Part shown: positions 42,609-52,348 of the stretch, piece by piece
Numbering within the stretch: the stretch's first letter is position 1
How the letters are laid out: every line of letters starts with the position of its first letter
Assembly: GCF_013410565.1 (NCBI RefSeq)
Contig: NZ_JACCFO010000001.1
Coordinates: 1,240,001-1,304,000 of the forward strand
From: Streptomonospora nanhaiensis
Lineage (GTDB): Bacteria; Actinomycetota; Actinomycetes; Streptosporangiales; Streptosporangiaceae
Length of the DNA stretch: 64,000 nucleotides
Direction: 5' to 3'
Made by a program: the position numbers and the translations under genes
The notes under the pieces: generated by a model
What the model saw: only the letters and a program-made list of their open reading frames with translations
Told to the model about the DNA's origin: nothing
Databases searched by the model: none

Positions 42609-42741
42609 GCCCGGCACCGCCCCGGCGGCCCCTCGGCGCCGCCGCACCCCTGTCCGCGGCGTCCCCCGCGGCCGCCCGCCGCCCGCTACCCCGGTAAGGA
42701 GGCAGGCCCGCGCACCCCGCACGGGGGCGGGCCGACACCCG

Positions 42742-45090
42742 ATGATCGCAAAGGCCGCCCTCACACTGGCGTCGGCGGCGGCGCTGCTGCTGTCGATGCC
42801 GGCCCTGGGATCGGTGATCGCCGGCGGCGCCTGGTGGGGCCCCGCCGCCTTCGCCGTCGTCGCGGTCGCCCTGACCGGTCTGGGCCTGCGCGCCCTGCGG
42901 CTGACCGTCGTGGTGCTGCCGCTGGTCCAGGCCGTGGTGCTGGTGTGCGTGCTGACGGGCGCCTTCGCCTCCTTCGCCGCGCCGCTGGGGTTCGTGCCGA
43001 CGCCCGCCGCCCTGGGCGAGCTGCTGCGGGTCTTCGAGGAGGGGCGCGGCCAGATCGGCCAGGAGACCACCCCGATCCCCGCCACTCCGGCGCTGGCGCT
43101 GATCGTGGCGGCGGCCATGGGCGCGCTGGCGATCGTCGGCGACTTCCTCGCCGTCACGGCGCGCACGGCGGCGCTGATGGCGCTGCCGGTGGCCGGCCTG
43201 CTGGTGGTGCCGCTGCTGGTCGACGACCAGGGGCTGGACGCCTTCGCCTTCGCCTCGGCCGCGGTGGGCTACGTCGTGCTGCTGGCGGTGGACGGCGCGG
43301 TGCGCGGCGCCGGGTGGGGGGCGCGCGTGGCGCACCAGAGCGGCTCCGCGGCCCCGGTGCTGGGCGGGTTCCAGCAGGCGCTCACCACGGCGGGGGTGGC
43401 GGCGGTCGCCGTGGTGCTGGCGCTGCTGGTGCCGCTGGCGATCCCCGGACTGTCCTCCAGCGCGCTGTACGCGCTGGCCGACGGCGGCCGGCTGGGCGGC
43501 GACACCATCACCACCACCCACCCGCTGGTGAGCCTGCGCCGCAACCTCAACTCCCCCTCCGACCGCCCCGTGCTCACCTACACCGCCGACACGCCCACCC
43601 CCGGATACCTGCGGATGTACTCGCTGGACGTGTTCGACGGGCAGAACTGGACCATGTCGCGGCTGCGCGCCGACGGCGACGGCGACCTGGGCGGCGAACT
43701 GCTGCCCTCGCCGCCGGGGCAGACCGACATCGGCAGCGACCGGGTCGTCACCGAGGTCTCGCTGGCCGACGGGTTCGCCGCCGACTTCCTGCCCGCGCCC
43801 TACCCCCCGCGCGAGGTCGACGTGTCGGGCCGGTGGTTCGCCGACGCCGACTCGCTGATGGTGTTCACCACCGGGTCCCCGGCCTCGGGCACCGGTTACG
43901 CGGTGACCAGCCTGGTGCCCCGCGCCGACCCCGACCTGCTCACCGCCGACCTGCCGCCCGGCTCCGACCTGGACCCGCGCTACCTGGACGTGCCCGAGGG
44001 GGTGGACCCGCGCACGGCCGACCTGGCCGCGGAGATCACCGCCGACGCCGACTCCGCCTACGAGCGGGCCCTGGCGCTGCAGGACTGGTTCACCGCCGAA
44101 GGGCGGTTCACCTACGACCTCACCCCGCCGCAGGTGCCCGAGGGCACCGACCCGCTGGCGTTCTTCCTCTTCGAGAACCGCGTGGGCTACTGCGAGCAGT
44201 TCGCGGCGGCCATGGCGCTGCTGGCCCGCCAGGCGGGCGTCCCCGCGCGGGTGGCCACGGGCTTCACCTCCGGCACCCGGCTGCCCGACGGCGGCTGGGA
44301 GGTCACCGAGTCCGACGCCCACGCCTGGCCGGAGCTGTACTTCGAGGGGCTGGGCTGGCTGCGGTTCGAGCCGACGCCCGCCGCCGAGGGCGGCCAGGGC
44401 ACGGCCACCGTCCCCGACTACGCCCAGTCGCCCGTGGAGGCGGCGGAGCGGCCCTCGGTCGACCGGCCCTCCCCCGAGCAGGACGGCGCGCGGCCCAGCG
44501 GCGGGGCCCCGGAGCCGCAGCGGCCCAGCGGCGGCCCCGAGAGCGCCGAGCCCGGACCGGAGCAGCCGGAGGACGGCGCGGCGGCGGGCGGCGGGGGCGG
44601 CCTGCCCTGGCGGGGGCTGCTGGTGGGGGCCGCCGTGGTGGCCGGCGCCGTGCTGCTGGTGGGCGGGCTGCCGGCGCTGGCCCGGTGGCTGGTGCGGCGC
44701 GGCCGGTGGCTGCGGGCGGCGACGGCGGCCGAGCGGGCGCACGCGGCCTGGCGGGAGCTGCACGACGACTGCCGCGACCTTGGGCTGGCCTGGAACGCGG
44801 CGGAGTCGCCGCGTGCGGTGGCCGAGCGGTTGTCGGCGGAGTCGGGGCTGGCCGAGGACGCGCGGGCGGCGCTGTGGCGGCTGGCGATGGCCGAGGAGAG
44901 CGCCCGGTACGCGCCCCGGCCGAGCGAGGCGGGAGCGCTGCCCGAGGACGGCCGCCGGGTGCGCGCGGCGCTGCGCGCGGCCCGCGGCCGCACGGCGGCG
45001 CTGACGGCCGTGCTGCTGCCGAGGTCGCTGCTGCGCGCGCCCGCCGCCGCGGCCCGGCGCGCCTACCGCCCCGACCCGGCGGCCGGGTAG
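42742..45090 (+). CDS. Transglutaminase-like membrane protein (TgpA family)
   Basis: A 782-residue protein. About five to seven membrane helices occupy residues 1-245, an extracytoplasmic domain follows with a transglutaminase-like core: the Cys in NRVGYCEQFAAAMALLARQA (about residue 476) and the His in ESDAHAWPELYFEGLGWLRF (about 522). A Pro/Ser/Gly-rich linker (about 560-615) leads to another helix (GLLVGAAVVAGAVLLVGGLPAL) and a DUF4129-like cytoplasmic end. The trio with MoxR and DUF58 is conserved in actinobacteria; the substrate is unknown. No good ribosome-binding site precedes the ATG, and the AAGGAGG at 42694-42700 is too far away. Confidence 0.92.
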   Translation: MIAKAALTLASAAALLLSMPALGSVIAGGAWWGPAAFAVVAVALTGLGLRALRLTVVVLPLVQAVVLVCVLTGAFASFAAPLGFVPTPAALGELLRVFEEGRGQIGQETTPIPATPALALIVAAAMGALAIVGDFLAVTARTAALMALPVAGLLVVPLLVDDQGLDAFAFASAAVGYVVLLAVDGAVRGAGWGARVAHQSGSAAPVLGGFQQALTTAGVAAVAVVLALLVPLAIPGLSSSALYALADGGRLGGDTITTTHPLVSLRRNLNSPSDRPVLTYTADTPTPGYLRMYSLDVFDGQNWTMSRLRADGDGDLGGELLPSPPGQTDIGSDRVVTEVSLADGFAADFLPAPYPPREVDVSGRWFADADSLMVFTTGSPASGTGYAVTSLVPRADPDLLTADLPPGSDLDPRYLDVPEGVDPRTADLAAEITADADSAYERALALQDWFTAEGRFTYDLTPPQVPEGTDPLAFFLFENRVGYCEQFAAAMALLARQAGVPARVATGFTSGTRLPDGGWEVTESDAHAWPELYFEGLGWLRFEPTPAAEGGQGTATVPDYAQSPVEAAERPSVDRPSPEQDGARPSGGAPEPQRPSGGPESAEPGPEQPEDGAAAGGGGGLPWRGLLVGAAVVAGAVLLVGGLPALARWLVRRGRWLRAATAAERAHAAWRELHDDCRDLGLAWNAAESPRAVAERLSAESGLAEDARAALWRLAMAEESARYAPRPSEAGALPEDGRRVRAALRAARGRTAALTAVLLPRSLLRAPAAAARRAYRPDPAAG

Positions 45091-45102
45091 AGCGGACACC
45101 GC

Positions 45103-45159
45103 GCACACACGAGAACGCGCCCATCGGGAGGGATCCGGTGGGCGCGTTCTCGTGTGTGC
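45103..45159. terminator. Perfect 21-bp inverted repeat between convergent operons
   Basis: Arms 45103-45123 and 45139-45159 are perfect complements, with a 15-nt loop. It lies between the stop of the transglutaminase gene and the stop of the DUF3040 gene, so it should end transcription from both sides. No T-run follows. Confidence 0.9.
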
Positions 45160-45217
45160 CGTCGGGCCGCGTTCGCGGGGAGGCGGGCCGCCCCGGCCGT
45201 CGGGCCGGGCGCGGTGC

Positions 45218-45619
45218 TCAGCTGTTCTCGCCCTCCTGGCGACGGCGCCACCGCTCCTCGAAGCGGTGCATCATTCCGGGGCGCTGCTGCCGGCGCTGCC
45301 TGGGCCGCGCGGCCTGCTGGGCGGGCGCGGGCTCGCCGCCGCTGCCGCCGGCGACCCGCCGCCACGCCGACAGCCCCCACAGCAGGCAGGCCAGCATGAC
45401 GATGAAGCCGATGACGCCGACCACGACCTGCTGGAAGATCGCGCCGCCCATGAGGAGTGAGATCCCGATGACGAAGCCGATGGACGCCTTGACGATCCAG
45501 CGCTTGTAGTGGACGGCCGGGTTCGTCTGGCGCACGGTGTTGGCGAACTTCGGATCCTCGGCATACAGCGCCTGCTCGATCTGGTCGAGCATTCGCTGCT
45601 CGTGTTCAGAGAGCGGCAC
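45218..45619 (-). CDS. DUF3040 membrane protein
   Basis: A 133-residue protein. It opens PLSEHEQRMLDQIEQALYAEDPKFA, the DUF3040 signature, followed by two membrane helices (SIGFVIGISLLMGGAIFQ and VVGVIGFIVMLACLLWGL) and a basic Arg/Gln-rich tail. The GTG at 45619 has GGGAGG five bases upstream; a 17-codon longer reading is rejected. In many actinobacteria it lies next to dinB and the moxR or mraZ region. Function is unknown. Confidence 0.92.
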   Translation of the reverse strand: MPLSEHEQRMLDQIEQALYAEDPKFANTVRQTNPAVHYKRWIVKASIGFVIGISLLMGGAIFQQVVVGVIGFIVMLACLLWGLSAWRRVAGGSGGEPAPAQQAARPRQRRQQRPGMMHRFEERWRRRQEGENS

Positions 45620-45917
45620 GGCGCCTCCCAATGACAGTCCCCGAGTGGGGTGACGGGTACTGAACAACAATCTGATGCCCAGTGATATGCCCAGAATAAG
45701 GTGCCTTAGCGCCTACTGAAAAGAAAAGATGCAAGTGCAGCTGGCCCACATGGGCCACATTACCCTCACCGTCTGACCGCAACACCGCTCGCTCGCCTTC
45801 TCCTGTCCCCTGCTCCGCCGGGGCCCTCGATCCGCGCGGGAGCACGCCGCCCCGCGGGGCCGGGCGGGCGCGGATCCCTGTGTGCGCAACGGACCGGGCG
45901 TCCGGAAAGTTGCCGTA
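45620..45917 (-). other. dinB-DUF3040 intergenic region
   Basis: About 300 bp. The part nearest the DUF3040 start (45640-45775) is unusually AT-rich for this genome and includes a 7-bp inverted repeat TGGCCCA-CA-TGGGCCA (45742-45757) and two ATGCCCAG direct repeats (from 45675 and 45687). It probably holds a regulated promoter of the DUF3040 gene. Confidence 0.45.
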
Positions 45918-47192
45918 CTATACGTCATTCTCCTCACGCTTGGCCAAGGCCGCCGGGCGGATGGCGTCGGGCCCGAACCGGCGCGTGACCGCGTCCATGG
46001 CGCGCTCGGCCTCGCGCCAGCCCGTCTCGGGCTCGCCGATGCTGAGCTGGCGGTGCGCCTCGGCGGCCGGCATCAGCCCCTCCACCCGCACGCCCACCAG
46101 CCGCAGCCGCACGCGCTCCAGGCCGGCCGCGGCGTACAGCTCGCGCGCGGCGGCGTTGATCTCGCGGGCGACGTCGGTGGGCTCGGGCAGGGTGCGCGAG
46201 CGGGTGATGGTGGTGAAGTCGGCCCGCCGCAGCTTCACCACGACCGTGCGGCCCACCTGCCCCGAGGCGCGCACCCGCCGCGCCACCTTCTCCGACAGCC
46301 GCAGCAGCTCGCGGTGGATGAGGCCGGTGTCGTCGACGTCGCGCGGGAAGGTCTCCTCGGCGCCGATGCTCTTGTCGGGCGTGGAGGGCACCACCGGGCG
46401 GTCGTCGCGGCCGTGCGAGAGCGCGGCCAGGCGGTCGCCCAGCGCGGCGCCGAACTCGTGGCGCAGGGTCTGCGGCGAGATCCGGGCGACGTCGCCGACC
46501 GTGCGCAGGCCCAGCCGGGTCAGCGCCTGCTCGGTCTTGTCGCCGACCCCCCACAGCGCGCCCACGGGCAGCGGGTGCAGGAACGCGGTCACCTGGGCGG
46601 TGGGCACCAGCAGCAGGCCGTCGGGCTTGCACTGGGTGGAGGCGAGCTTGGCGACGAACTTGGTCGCGGCCACGCCCACCGAGCAGGTCAGCCGCTGCTC
46701 CTCGCGCACCCGGCGGCGGATCAGCTCGGCGATGCGCACCGGGCTGCCCAGGCGCCGCCGGGCGCCGGAGACGTCCAGGAACGCCTCGTCCAGCGACACC
46801 GGCTCCACCTCGGGCGTGACCGAGCACAGGATGTCCATGACGGCCTCGGAGACCCGGCGGTAGGCCGGGCCGTCGGGCGGGAACACCACGGCGTCGGGGC
46901 ACAGCCGCAGTGCCCGCACCATGGGCATGGCCGAGTGCACGCCGTAGGAGCGGGCGATGTAGTCGGCCGAGGAGACCACCCCGCGCGGGCCGGTGCCGCC
47001 GACGATGATGGGCCGGCCGCGGGTCTCGGGGTGCTCCAGGCGCTCGACACCGGCGAAGAACGCGTCCATGTCGATGTGCAGGACGGCGCAGTCGCGGTCG
47101 GCGTCGGAGTCGGGGCCGGGCAGCGGCTCGACCCCCTCCGGTCCGATCATCCCGCGCAGCGCCGCACCGCGCTCAAGCTGGCGTCGGCTCAT
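45918..47192 (-). CDS. dinB: DNA polymerase IV (Y family)
   Basis: A 424-residue translesion polymerase. Catalytic acids are in LHIDMDAFFAGVE and VSLDEAFLDVSG; YIARSYGVHSAMPM, CSVGVAATKFVAKLAS and LWGVGDKTEQALTRLGL (helix-hairpin-helix) follow. The little-finger domain completes the protein, but no clear beta-clamp peptide is seen at the C terminus (KREENDV). It copies damaged DNA. No LexA box was recognised upstream. Confidence 0.94.
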   Translation of the reverse strand: MSRRQLERGAALRGMIGPEGVEPLPGPDSDADRDCAVLHIDMDAFFAGVERLEHPETRGRPIIVGGTGPRGVVSSADYIARSYGVHSAMPMVRALRLCPDAVVFPPDGPAYRRVSEAVMDILCSVTPEVEPVSLDEAFLDVSGARRRLGSPVRIAELIRRRVREEQRLTCSVGVAATKFVAKLASTQCKPDGLLLVPTAQVTAFLHPLPVGALWGVGDKTEQALTRLGLRTVGDVARISPQTLRHEFGAALGDRLAALSHGRDDRPVVPSTPDKSIGAEETFPRDVDDTGLIHRELLRLSEKVARRVRASGQVGRTVVVKLRRADFTTITRSRTLPEPTDVAREINAAARELYAAAGLERVRLRLVGVRVEGLMPAAEAHRQLSIGEPETGWREAERAMDAVTRRFGPDAIRPAALAKREENDV

Positions 47193-47252
47193 ACCACCAG
47201 TCTGCCGTCCCTCGTCCCACCTGCGCCAACCGCCCCCGGCCCGTGTGCGTCC

Positions 47253-48074
47253 CTAGGCGGGGCGGCGGGCCAGCAGGTGGATCTGGGTGGCGATGCCCGA
47301 CAGCGCCGGGTGCTCGGCGGCGGCCCGCTCCAGCTCCACCAGGTCCGCGCCGATCTGGGTGTCGCCGTCGATGACGCGGCCCGGCAGCAGGTCGGCGAAC
47401 ACCCGGACGCCGCGGATGGCGGTGTCGGCCAGACCGGCGTGCTCGGCCAGCGCCACGAGCTGGTCGGCGGTGAAGCGGCGCGGCATGGGGTCGTTGGCCC
47501 CCCACCGGCCCTCGGGGTCGCCCAGGAGGCGGCGGGCCTCGGCGAGGTGGCCGCCCAGGGCGCGGTGCAGCACGCCGGCGACGGCGTTGGTGGCCAGCAC
47601 GCTCACGGCGCCGCCGGGGCGGGTGAGCGCGGCGACCTCGGCGAGGGCCACCGCCGGGTCCTCGACGTACTCCAGCACGTTGTGCACCAGCACCAGGTGG
47701 GCGTGCTCGGGCGGCAGCAGGCCGGCGAGGTCGCCGGTCTCGCCCTGGAGGGCGCGCACCCGCACCCCGGCCTCGGCGGCGCGCCGCTCCAGCGCGGCCA
47801 GGGAGTCGGGACTGGGGTCGACCACGGTGACGCGGTGGCCCAGCGCCGCGAGCGGCACGGCCGCGCCGCCGGTGCCCCCGCCGGCGTCGACGATGTCCAG
47901 CGCGGTGCCGGCGCCGTCGGCGTTCTGGCCGCCGTCGGGCGCCAGCCGCGCCAGCGCGCCGCGCAGGACGTCCCAGACGACCTCGGTGCGCGCGGCGGTG
48001 GCCGCGCGGTGCGGGACGCCCGTGCCGCCGGGCGCGGGCCGCGGCGGGGTGGCGGGGTCGGAGGTGTCGCTCAC
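47253..48074 (-). CDS. Class I SAM-dependent methyltransferase
   Basis: A 273-residue methyltransferase. The SAM-binding loop is DIVDAGGGTGGAAVPLAALG (about residues 60-79), the acidic second motif VTVVDPSPDSLAALE, and the third VLVHNVLEYVEDP with the post-motif LTRPGGAVSVLATN. Substrate is unknown; a small molecule or tRNA is possible. The GTG at 48074 is preceded by GAAGGGAACG. It lies between nusB and dinB on one strand. Confidence 0.88.
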   Translation of the reverse strand: MSDTSDPATPPRPAPGGTGVPHRAATAARTEVVWDVLRGALARLAPDGGQNADGAGTALDIVDAGGGTGGAAVPLAALGHRVTVVDPSPDSLAALERRAAEAGVRVRALQGETGDLAGLLPPEHAHLVLVHNVLEYVEDPAVALAEVAALTRPGGAVSVLATNAVAGVLHRALGGHLAEARRLLGDPEGRWGANDPMPRRFTADQLVALAEHAGLADTAIRGVRVFADLLPGRVIDGDTQIGADLVELERAAAEHPALSGIATQIHLLARRPA

Positions 48075-48143
48075 ACCGTTCCCTTCGTGCTCGGCCCGGT
48101 GCCGGCGCCGCCCGGCGCGGGCGCGCGCGGCGCCCGCCGGGCG

Positions 48144-48560
48144 CTACAGCGCCAGCTCGGCCTTGTTCTCCATCAGCCGCGACAGCAGGCCGTTGATGAA
48201 GGCCGGCGACTCGTCGGTGGACAGCTCCTTGGCGACCGCGACGGCCTCGGAGATCGCGACACCGTCGGGGATGTCGTCGGCCCACAGCAGCTCGTAGGCG
48301 CCCATCCGCAGGATGTTGCGGTCGACGACCGGCATCCGCTCCAGGGTCCACCCGATGGCGTAGCGGTCGAGCAGTTCGTCGATGCGCTCGCGGCGCTCGT
48401 TGACGGCGAAGGCCAGGTGCTCGGTGAACTCGTTGATAGGCGGCTCGGGCTGGGCGCGGCGGCGCTCGACGACCTGTTCGACGGTGACCCCGCGGAGCTC
48501 GGCCTCGTACAGGACCTCGACGGCGCGTCTGCGCGCCTTGCGCCGCGCGCCGCCGCTCAC
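48144..48560 (-). CDS. nusB: Transcription antitermination factor NusB
   Basis: A 138-residue NusB domain: ARRKARRRAVEVLYEAELRG, PVVDRNILRMGAYELLW, and ISEAVAVAKELSTDESPAFINGLLS. NusB binds boxA RNA with NusE in rRNA antitermination. The GTG at 48560 with GGAGGT defines the start; a longer Ser/Pro/Ala-rich upstream frame is rejected. It follows efp in the aroC-aroK-aroB-efp-nusB order usual in actinobacteria. Confidence 0.94.
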   Translation of the reverse strand: MSGGARRKARRRAVEVLYEAELRGVTVEQVVERRRAQPEPPINEFTEHLAFAVNERRERIDELLDRYAIGWTLERMPVVDRNILRMGAYELLWADDIPDGVAISEAVAVAKELSTDESPAFINGLLSRLMENKAELAL

Positions 48561-48615
48561 CGGGACCTCCGCCGGGCGCGGACCCGCCGGGACTGCTGGA
48601 GCGCGGTGTCCGCCA

Positions 48616-49179
48616 TCAGTTGACGCGGCCGAGGTAGTCGCCGGTGCGGGTGTCGACCTTGACGCGCTCGCCGGTGGTGATGAACAGCGGGACCTGGATG
48701 GTGGCGCCGGTCTCGATGGTGGCGGGCTTGGTGCCGCCGGTGGAGCGGTCGCCCTGGACACCGGGGTCGGTCTGGGAGATCTCGACCTCGACGGCGGCGG
48801 GCAGCTCGATGTAGAGCGGGTTGCCGTCGTTCACCGCGACCGTGACCATGGCCGACTCCAGCAGGTAGTCGGCGTTCTTGCCGACGACCTGGCTGGGCAC
48901 GGAGAGCTGGTCGTAGGTCTGGGTGTCCATGAAGATGTAGGAGTCGCCGTCGGAGTAGAGGTACTGCATCTCGCGGCGGTCGACGTTGGCGAACTCGACC
49001 TTGGCGCCGGCGTTGAAGGTCTTGTCGACGACCTTGCCCGAGGTGACGTTCTTCAGCTTGGTGCGGACGAACGCGCCGCCCTTGCCGGGCTTGACGTGCT
49101 GGAACTCCACGACGTTCCAGAGTTCACCGCCGTCGAGCTTCAGGGTCGTGCCGTTTTTGAGGTCGTTCGTCGTGGCCAC
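48616..49179 (-). CDS. efp: Translation elongation factor P
   Basis: A 187-residue, three-domain EF-P. The tip loop is [10 protein letters not shown] with Lys32 at the modification position; the closing signature is [26 protein letters not shown] rescues ribosomes stalled at polyproline, which suits the many Pro-rich proteins of this genome. No EpmA/EpmB-type modification genes are nearby, so the lysine may stay unmodified (inference). Confidence 0.97.
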   Translation of the reverse strand: MATTNDLKNGTTLKLDGGELWNVVEFQHVKPGKGGAFVRTKLKNVTSGKVVDKTFNAGAKVEFANVDRREMQYLYSDGDSYIFMDTQTYDQLSVPSQVVGKNADYLLESAMVTVAVNDGNPLYIELPAAVEVEISQTDPGVQGDRSTGGTKPATIETGATIQVPLFITTGERVKVDTRTGDYLGRVN

Positions 49180-49321
49180 TTCGGTCGTCTCTCCCAGAGG
49201 TTCCGGCTCGGTCGGTGACGGTCGCGGCGCGGCCGGCGGGCCGCCGGGGTGCCGCGGGCCGCCGGCGGGTGCGGCGCCGCCGTCGTATCCGCAGTCTAGT
49301 GGGTCTGGCCGGTGCGGGCGT

Positions 49322-50401
49322 TCAGGTGCTGATGGCGGCGTAGGCGGCGCCGAGCAGGTCGGCGGAGGGGCCGGTGAGCACCGCCGGCGCGGCCAGGGAG
49401 TCGAGCACGATGAACCGCAGCGTGGCGCCGCGGGCCTTCTTGTCGACGCGCATGGCCTCGTGCAGGCCGGGCCAGGCCGCGGCGGCGTAGCCGGTGGGCA
49501 GCCCGACCGCGGCCAGGATGTCGCGGTGGCGCCGGACGAGGGCGGAGTCGATGCGGCCGTCCAGGCGGGCGAGTTCGGCGGCGAAGACCATGCCGATGGC
49601 CACCGCGTAGCCGTGCCGGAAGGTGTAGTTCTCGGCGCGCTCGATGGCGTGGCCCAGGGTGTGCCCGTAGTTGAGGATCTCGCGGCGCCCGCTTTCGCGC
49701 AGGTCGGAGGAGACCACCTCGGCCTTGACGGCGATGGCGCGCTCGATCAGTTCGCGGGTGTGGCGGCCCTCGGGCCGGGTGGCGCCCTCGGGGTCGGCCT
49801 CGACGAGGTCGAGGATGGCGGGGTCGGCGATGAACCCGGCCTTGATGATCTCGGCCAGGCCGCCGATGTAGTCGGCGGTGGGCAGGCTGGGCAGGGTGGC
49901 GAGGTCGCACAGCACGCCGGCGGGCGGGTGGAAGGCGCCGACCAGGTTCTTGCCCTCGGCGGTGTTGATGCCGGTCTTGCCGCCCACCGCGGCGTCGACC
50001 ATGCCCAGCAGGGTGGTGGGCACCAGCACGGCGCGCACGCCGCGCAGCCAGGTGGCGGCGACGAACCCGGCGAGGTCGGTGACGGCGCCGCCGCCCACGC
50101 CCACCACGGCGTCGGTGCGGGTGAACCCGGCCTGGCCCAGGCGCGCCCACAGCGACGCGGCGACCTCGGCGGTCTTGGCGGCCTCGCCGTCGGGCACGGG
50201 CAGGGCGTGCGCGGTGTAGCCGGCGGCCTCCAGCGCGCCCAGCGCGGGCCGGGCGAGTTCGCCCAGGTGCTCGGGGTGGATCACGGCCACCTGCTCGGCG
50301 CGCCCGCCGACGAGGTCGGGCAGTTCGGCGAACACGCCGGTGCCCACCACAACGTCGTAGGGGGCGGAGGTGCCGCCCACACCGATGCGGGTGGCGGTCA
50401 C
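49322..50401 (-). CDS. aroB: 3-dehydroquinate synthase
   Basis: A 359-residue enzyme of the shikimate pathway, converting DAHP to 3-dehydroquinate with NAD and a metal. Motifs: [52 protein letters not shown], and [11 protein letters not shown] with metal-binding His. The GTG at 50401 overlaps the aroK stop by four bases. Confidence 0.97.
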   Translation of the reverse strand: MTATRIGVGGTSAPYDVVVGTGVFAELPDLVGGRAEQVAVIHPEHLGELARPALGALEAAGYTAHALPVPDGEAAKTAEVAASLWARLGQAGFTRTDAVVGVGGGAVTDLAGFVAATWLRGVRAVLVPTTLLGMVDAAVGGKTGINTAEGKNLVGAFHPPAGVLCDLATLPSLPTADYIGGLAEIIKAGFIADPAILDLVEADPEGATRPEGRHTRELIERAIAVKAEVVSSDLRESGRREILNYGHTLGHAIERAENYTFRHGYAVAIGMVFAAELARLDGRIDSALVRRHRDILAAVGLPTGYAAAAWPGLHEAMRVDKKARGATLRFIVLDSLAAPAVLTGPSADLLGAAYAAIST

Positions 50402-50922
50402 AGCGCGCGCTCGCGGCGCTCGGGAAGTCCGGCGACGATCACGTCCACGATCTCCTCGGGGTGGTAGCCGCTGGTGGGCACGGTGACGCTGGCCAGCCCC
50501 TCGTAGACGGGCAGGCGCTCCTCCAGCAGGCGCTTGAGCTTGGCGCGGGGGTTGCCGGCCAGCAGCGGGCGGGGGGTGTCCAGGCCGACGCGCTTGGCGG
50601 CGTCGGCGAACTCCACCTGCAGGTAGACCACGTGGTGGTCCCGGAGCGCGGCGGCGGTGCCGGGGTCGAGAACGGCGCCGCCGCCCACCGAGACCACGCC
50701 GGGCCAGCCGGACAGGGCCTCGGCCACGACCGCGCGCTCCAGGGCGCGGAAGGCGGGTTCGCCGTCCTCGATGAAGATGTCGGCGACGGGCTTGCCGGCG
50801 CGCGCCTCGATCTCCAGGTCGGTGTCGAGCAGGTCGACGCCGATCCGGTCGGCCAGGGCGCGGCCCACGGTGGTCTTGCCGGCACCGGGCGAGCCGATCA
50901 GGACCGCGACCGGTGTGCTCAT
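50398..50922 (-). CDS. aroK: Shikimate kinase
   Basis: A 174-residue kinase that phosphorylates shikimate. Walker A is [36 protein letters not shown] binds shikimate; [17 protein letters not shown] follows, and [19 protein letters not shown] is the lid. It is part of the aroC-aroK-aroB operon. Confidence 0.97.
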   Translation of the reverse strand: MSTPVAVLIGSPGAGKTTVGRALADRIGVDLLDTDLEIEARAGKPVADIFIEDGEPAFRALERAVVAEALSGWPGVVSVGGGAVLDPGTAAALRDHHVVYLQVEFADAAKRVGLDTPRPLLAGNPRAKLKRLLEERLPVYEGLASVTVPTSGYHPEEIVDVIVAGLPERRERAL

Positions 50923-50988
50923 CGGTGTCTCCGTCGTGTCGGGTGCGGGGGCGCGGGCGCCGGGCGGCGGCCCGGCGCGGCCGCGCGG

Positions 50989-52164
50989 CTAGCGGATCTC
51001 CAGCGTATCGAGGTAGGCGCGGGCGTTGCGGGCGGTCTCGGCCAGGGAGTCGCCGCCGAACTTCTCGACCACGGCCTCGGCCAGGACGAGGGCGACCATG
51101 GCCTCGGCGACCACGCCGGCGGCGGGCACCGCGGTGACGTCGCTGCGCTGGTGGTGGGCCTGGGCGGGTTCGCCGGTGGCGACGTCGACGGTGTCCAGCG
51201 CGCGCGGCACGGTGGCGATGGGCTTCATGGCCGCGCGCACCCGCAGGGGCTCGCCGGTGGTCATGCCGCCCTCGACGCCGCCGGCGCGGTTGCTGCGGCG
51301 GCGCACGCCGTCGGCGCCGGGCTCGATCTCGTCGTGGGCGGCGGAGCCGCGGCGGGCGGCGGTGCGGAAGCCGTCGCCGACCTCGACGCCCTTGATGGCC
51401 TGGATGCCCATGAGGGCGCCGGCCAGGCGGGAGTCGAGCCGGCGGTCCCAGTGGACGTGGCTGCCCAGGCCGGGCGGCAGGCCGTAGGCCAGCACCTCGA
51501 CGACGCCGCCGAGGGTGTCGCCGGCCTTCTTGGTGTCGTCGACCTCGGCGACCATGCGCGCGCTGGTCTCGGGGTCGAAGCAGCGGACGGGGTCGGCGTC
51601 GACGGCGGGGAGGTCGCCGGGGCCGGGCAGGACGGTGTCGGGCACGCTGATCTCGCCCATGGACACCACGTGGCTGAGGATCTCGATGCCCAGGGCCTGG
51701 CGGCAGAACAGCCGGGCGACCTCGCCGATGGCCACGCGGGCGGCGGTCTCGCGGGCGCTGGCGCGCTCCAGCACCGGCCGGGCCTCGGCGAAGCCGTACT
51801 TCTGCATGCCGACGAGGTCGGCGTGGCCGGGGCGGGGGCGGGTGAGCGGGGCGTTGCGGGCGGCGTCGGCCAGTTCCTCGGGCGGGACGGGGTCGGCCGC
51901 CATGACCTTCTCCCACTTGGGCCACTCGGAGTTGGCGACCTCGACGGCCACCGGGCCGCCCAGGGTGCGGCCGTGGCGGATGCCCCCGACCAGGGTCACC
52001 CTGTCCTGCTCGAACTTCATCCGGGCGCCCCGGCCGTAGCCCGCGCGCCTGCGGACCAGCGCGGCGGCGATGTCGTCCGAGGTGACGGCGACGCCGGCCG
52101 GAAGGCCCTCCAGGATCGCGACGAGTGCCGGGCCGTGGGACTCCCCTGCGGTCAGCCAGCGCAT
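50989..52164 (-). CDS. aroC: Chorismate synthase
   Basis: A 391-residue FMN-dependent enzyme that makes chorismate from EPSP. Motifs: [67 protein letters not shown], and the C-terminal [20 protein letters not shown]. Of two adjacent ATGs, the second (52164) has AGGA at better spacing. It starts the aro operon. Confidence 0.97.
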   Translation of the reverse strand: MRWLTAGESHGPALVAILEGLPAGVAVTSDDIAAALVRRRAGYGRGARMKFEQDRVTLVGGIRHGRTLGGPVAVEVANSEWPKWEKVMAADPVPPEELADAARNAPLTRPRPGHADLVGMQKYGFAEARPVLERASARETAARVAIGEVARLFCRQALGIEILSHVVSMGEISVPDTVLPGPGDLPAVDADPVRCFDPETSARMVAEVDDTKKAGDTLGGVVEVLAYGLPPGLGSHVHWDRRLDSRLAGALMGIQAIKGVEVGDGFRTAARRGSAAHDEIEPGADGVRRRSNRAGGVEGGMTTGEPLRVRAAMKPIATVPRALDTVDVATGEPAQAHHQRSDVTAVPAAGVVAEAMVALVLAEAVVEKFGGDSLAETARNARAYLDTLEIR

Positions 52165-52348
52165 CATGTCCTGATCATCCCACGGTCGGCGGGGTGCGGG
52201 CACATCGCGCCCCCGCGCCGCGTCAGGTCGGGCGCGGGAGCCGGCGCGCGGGGTCGGACGGGGTTTGGGGCCGGGCCGCGGGCTCCGGGCGCACGGCCGA
52301 TACGGTGCGGCGGCCGCACCGCGCGCCCGGGTGGGGCACAATCCGGTG

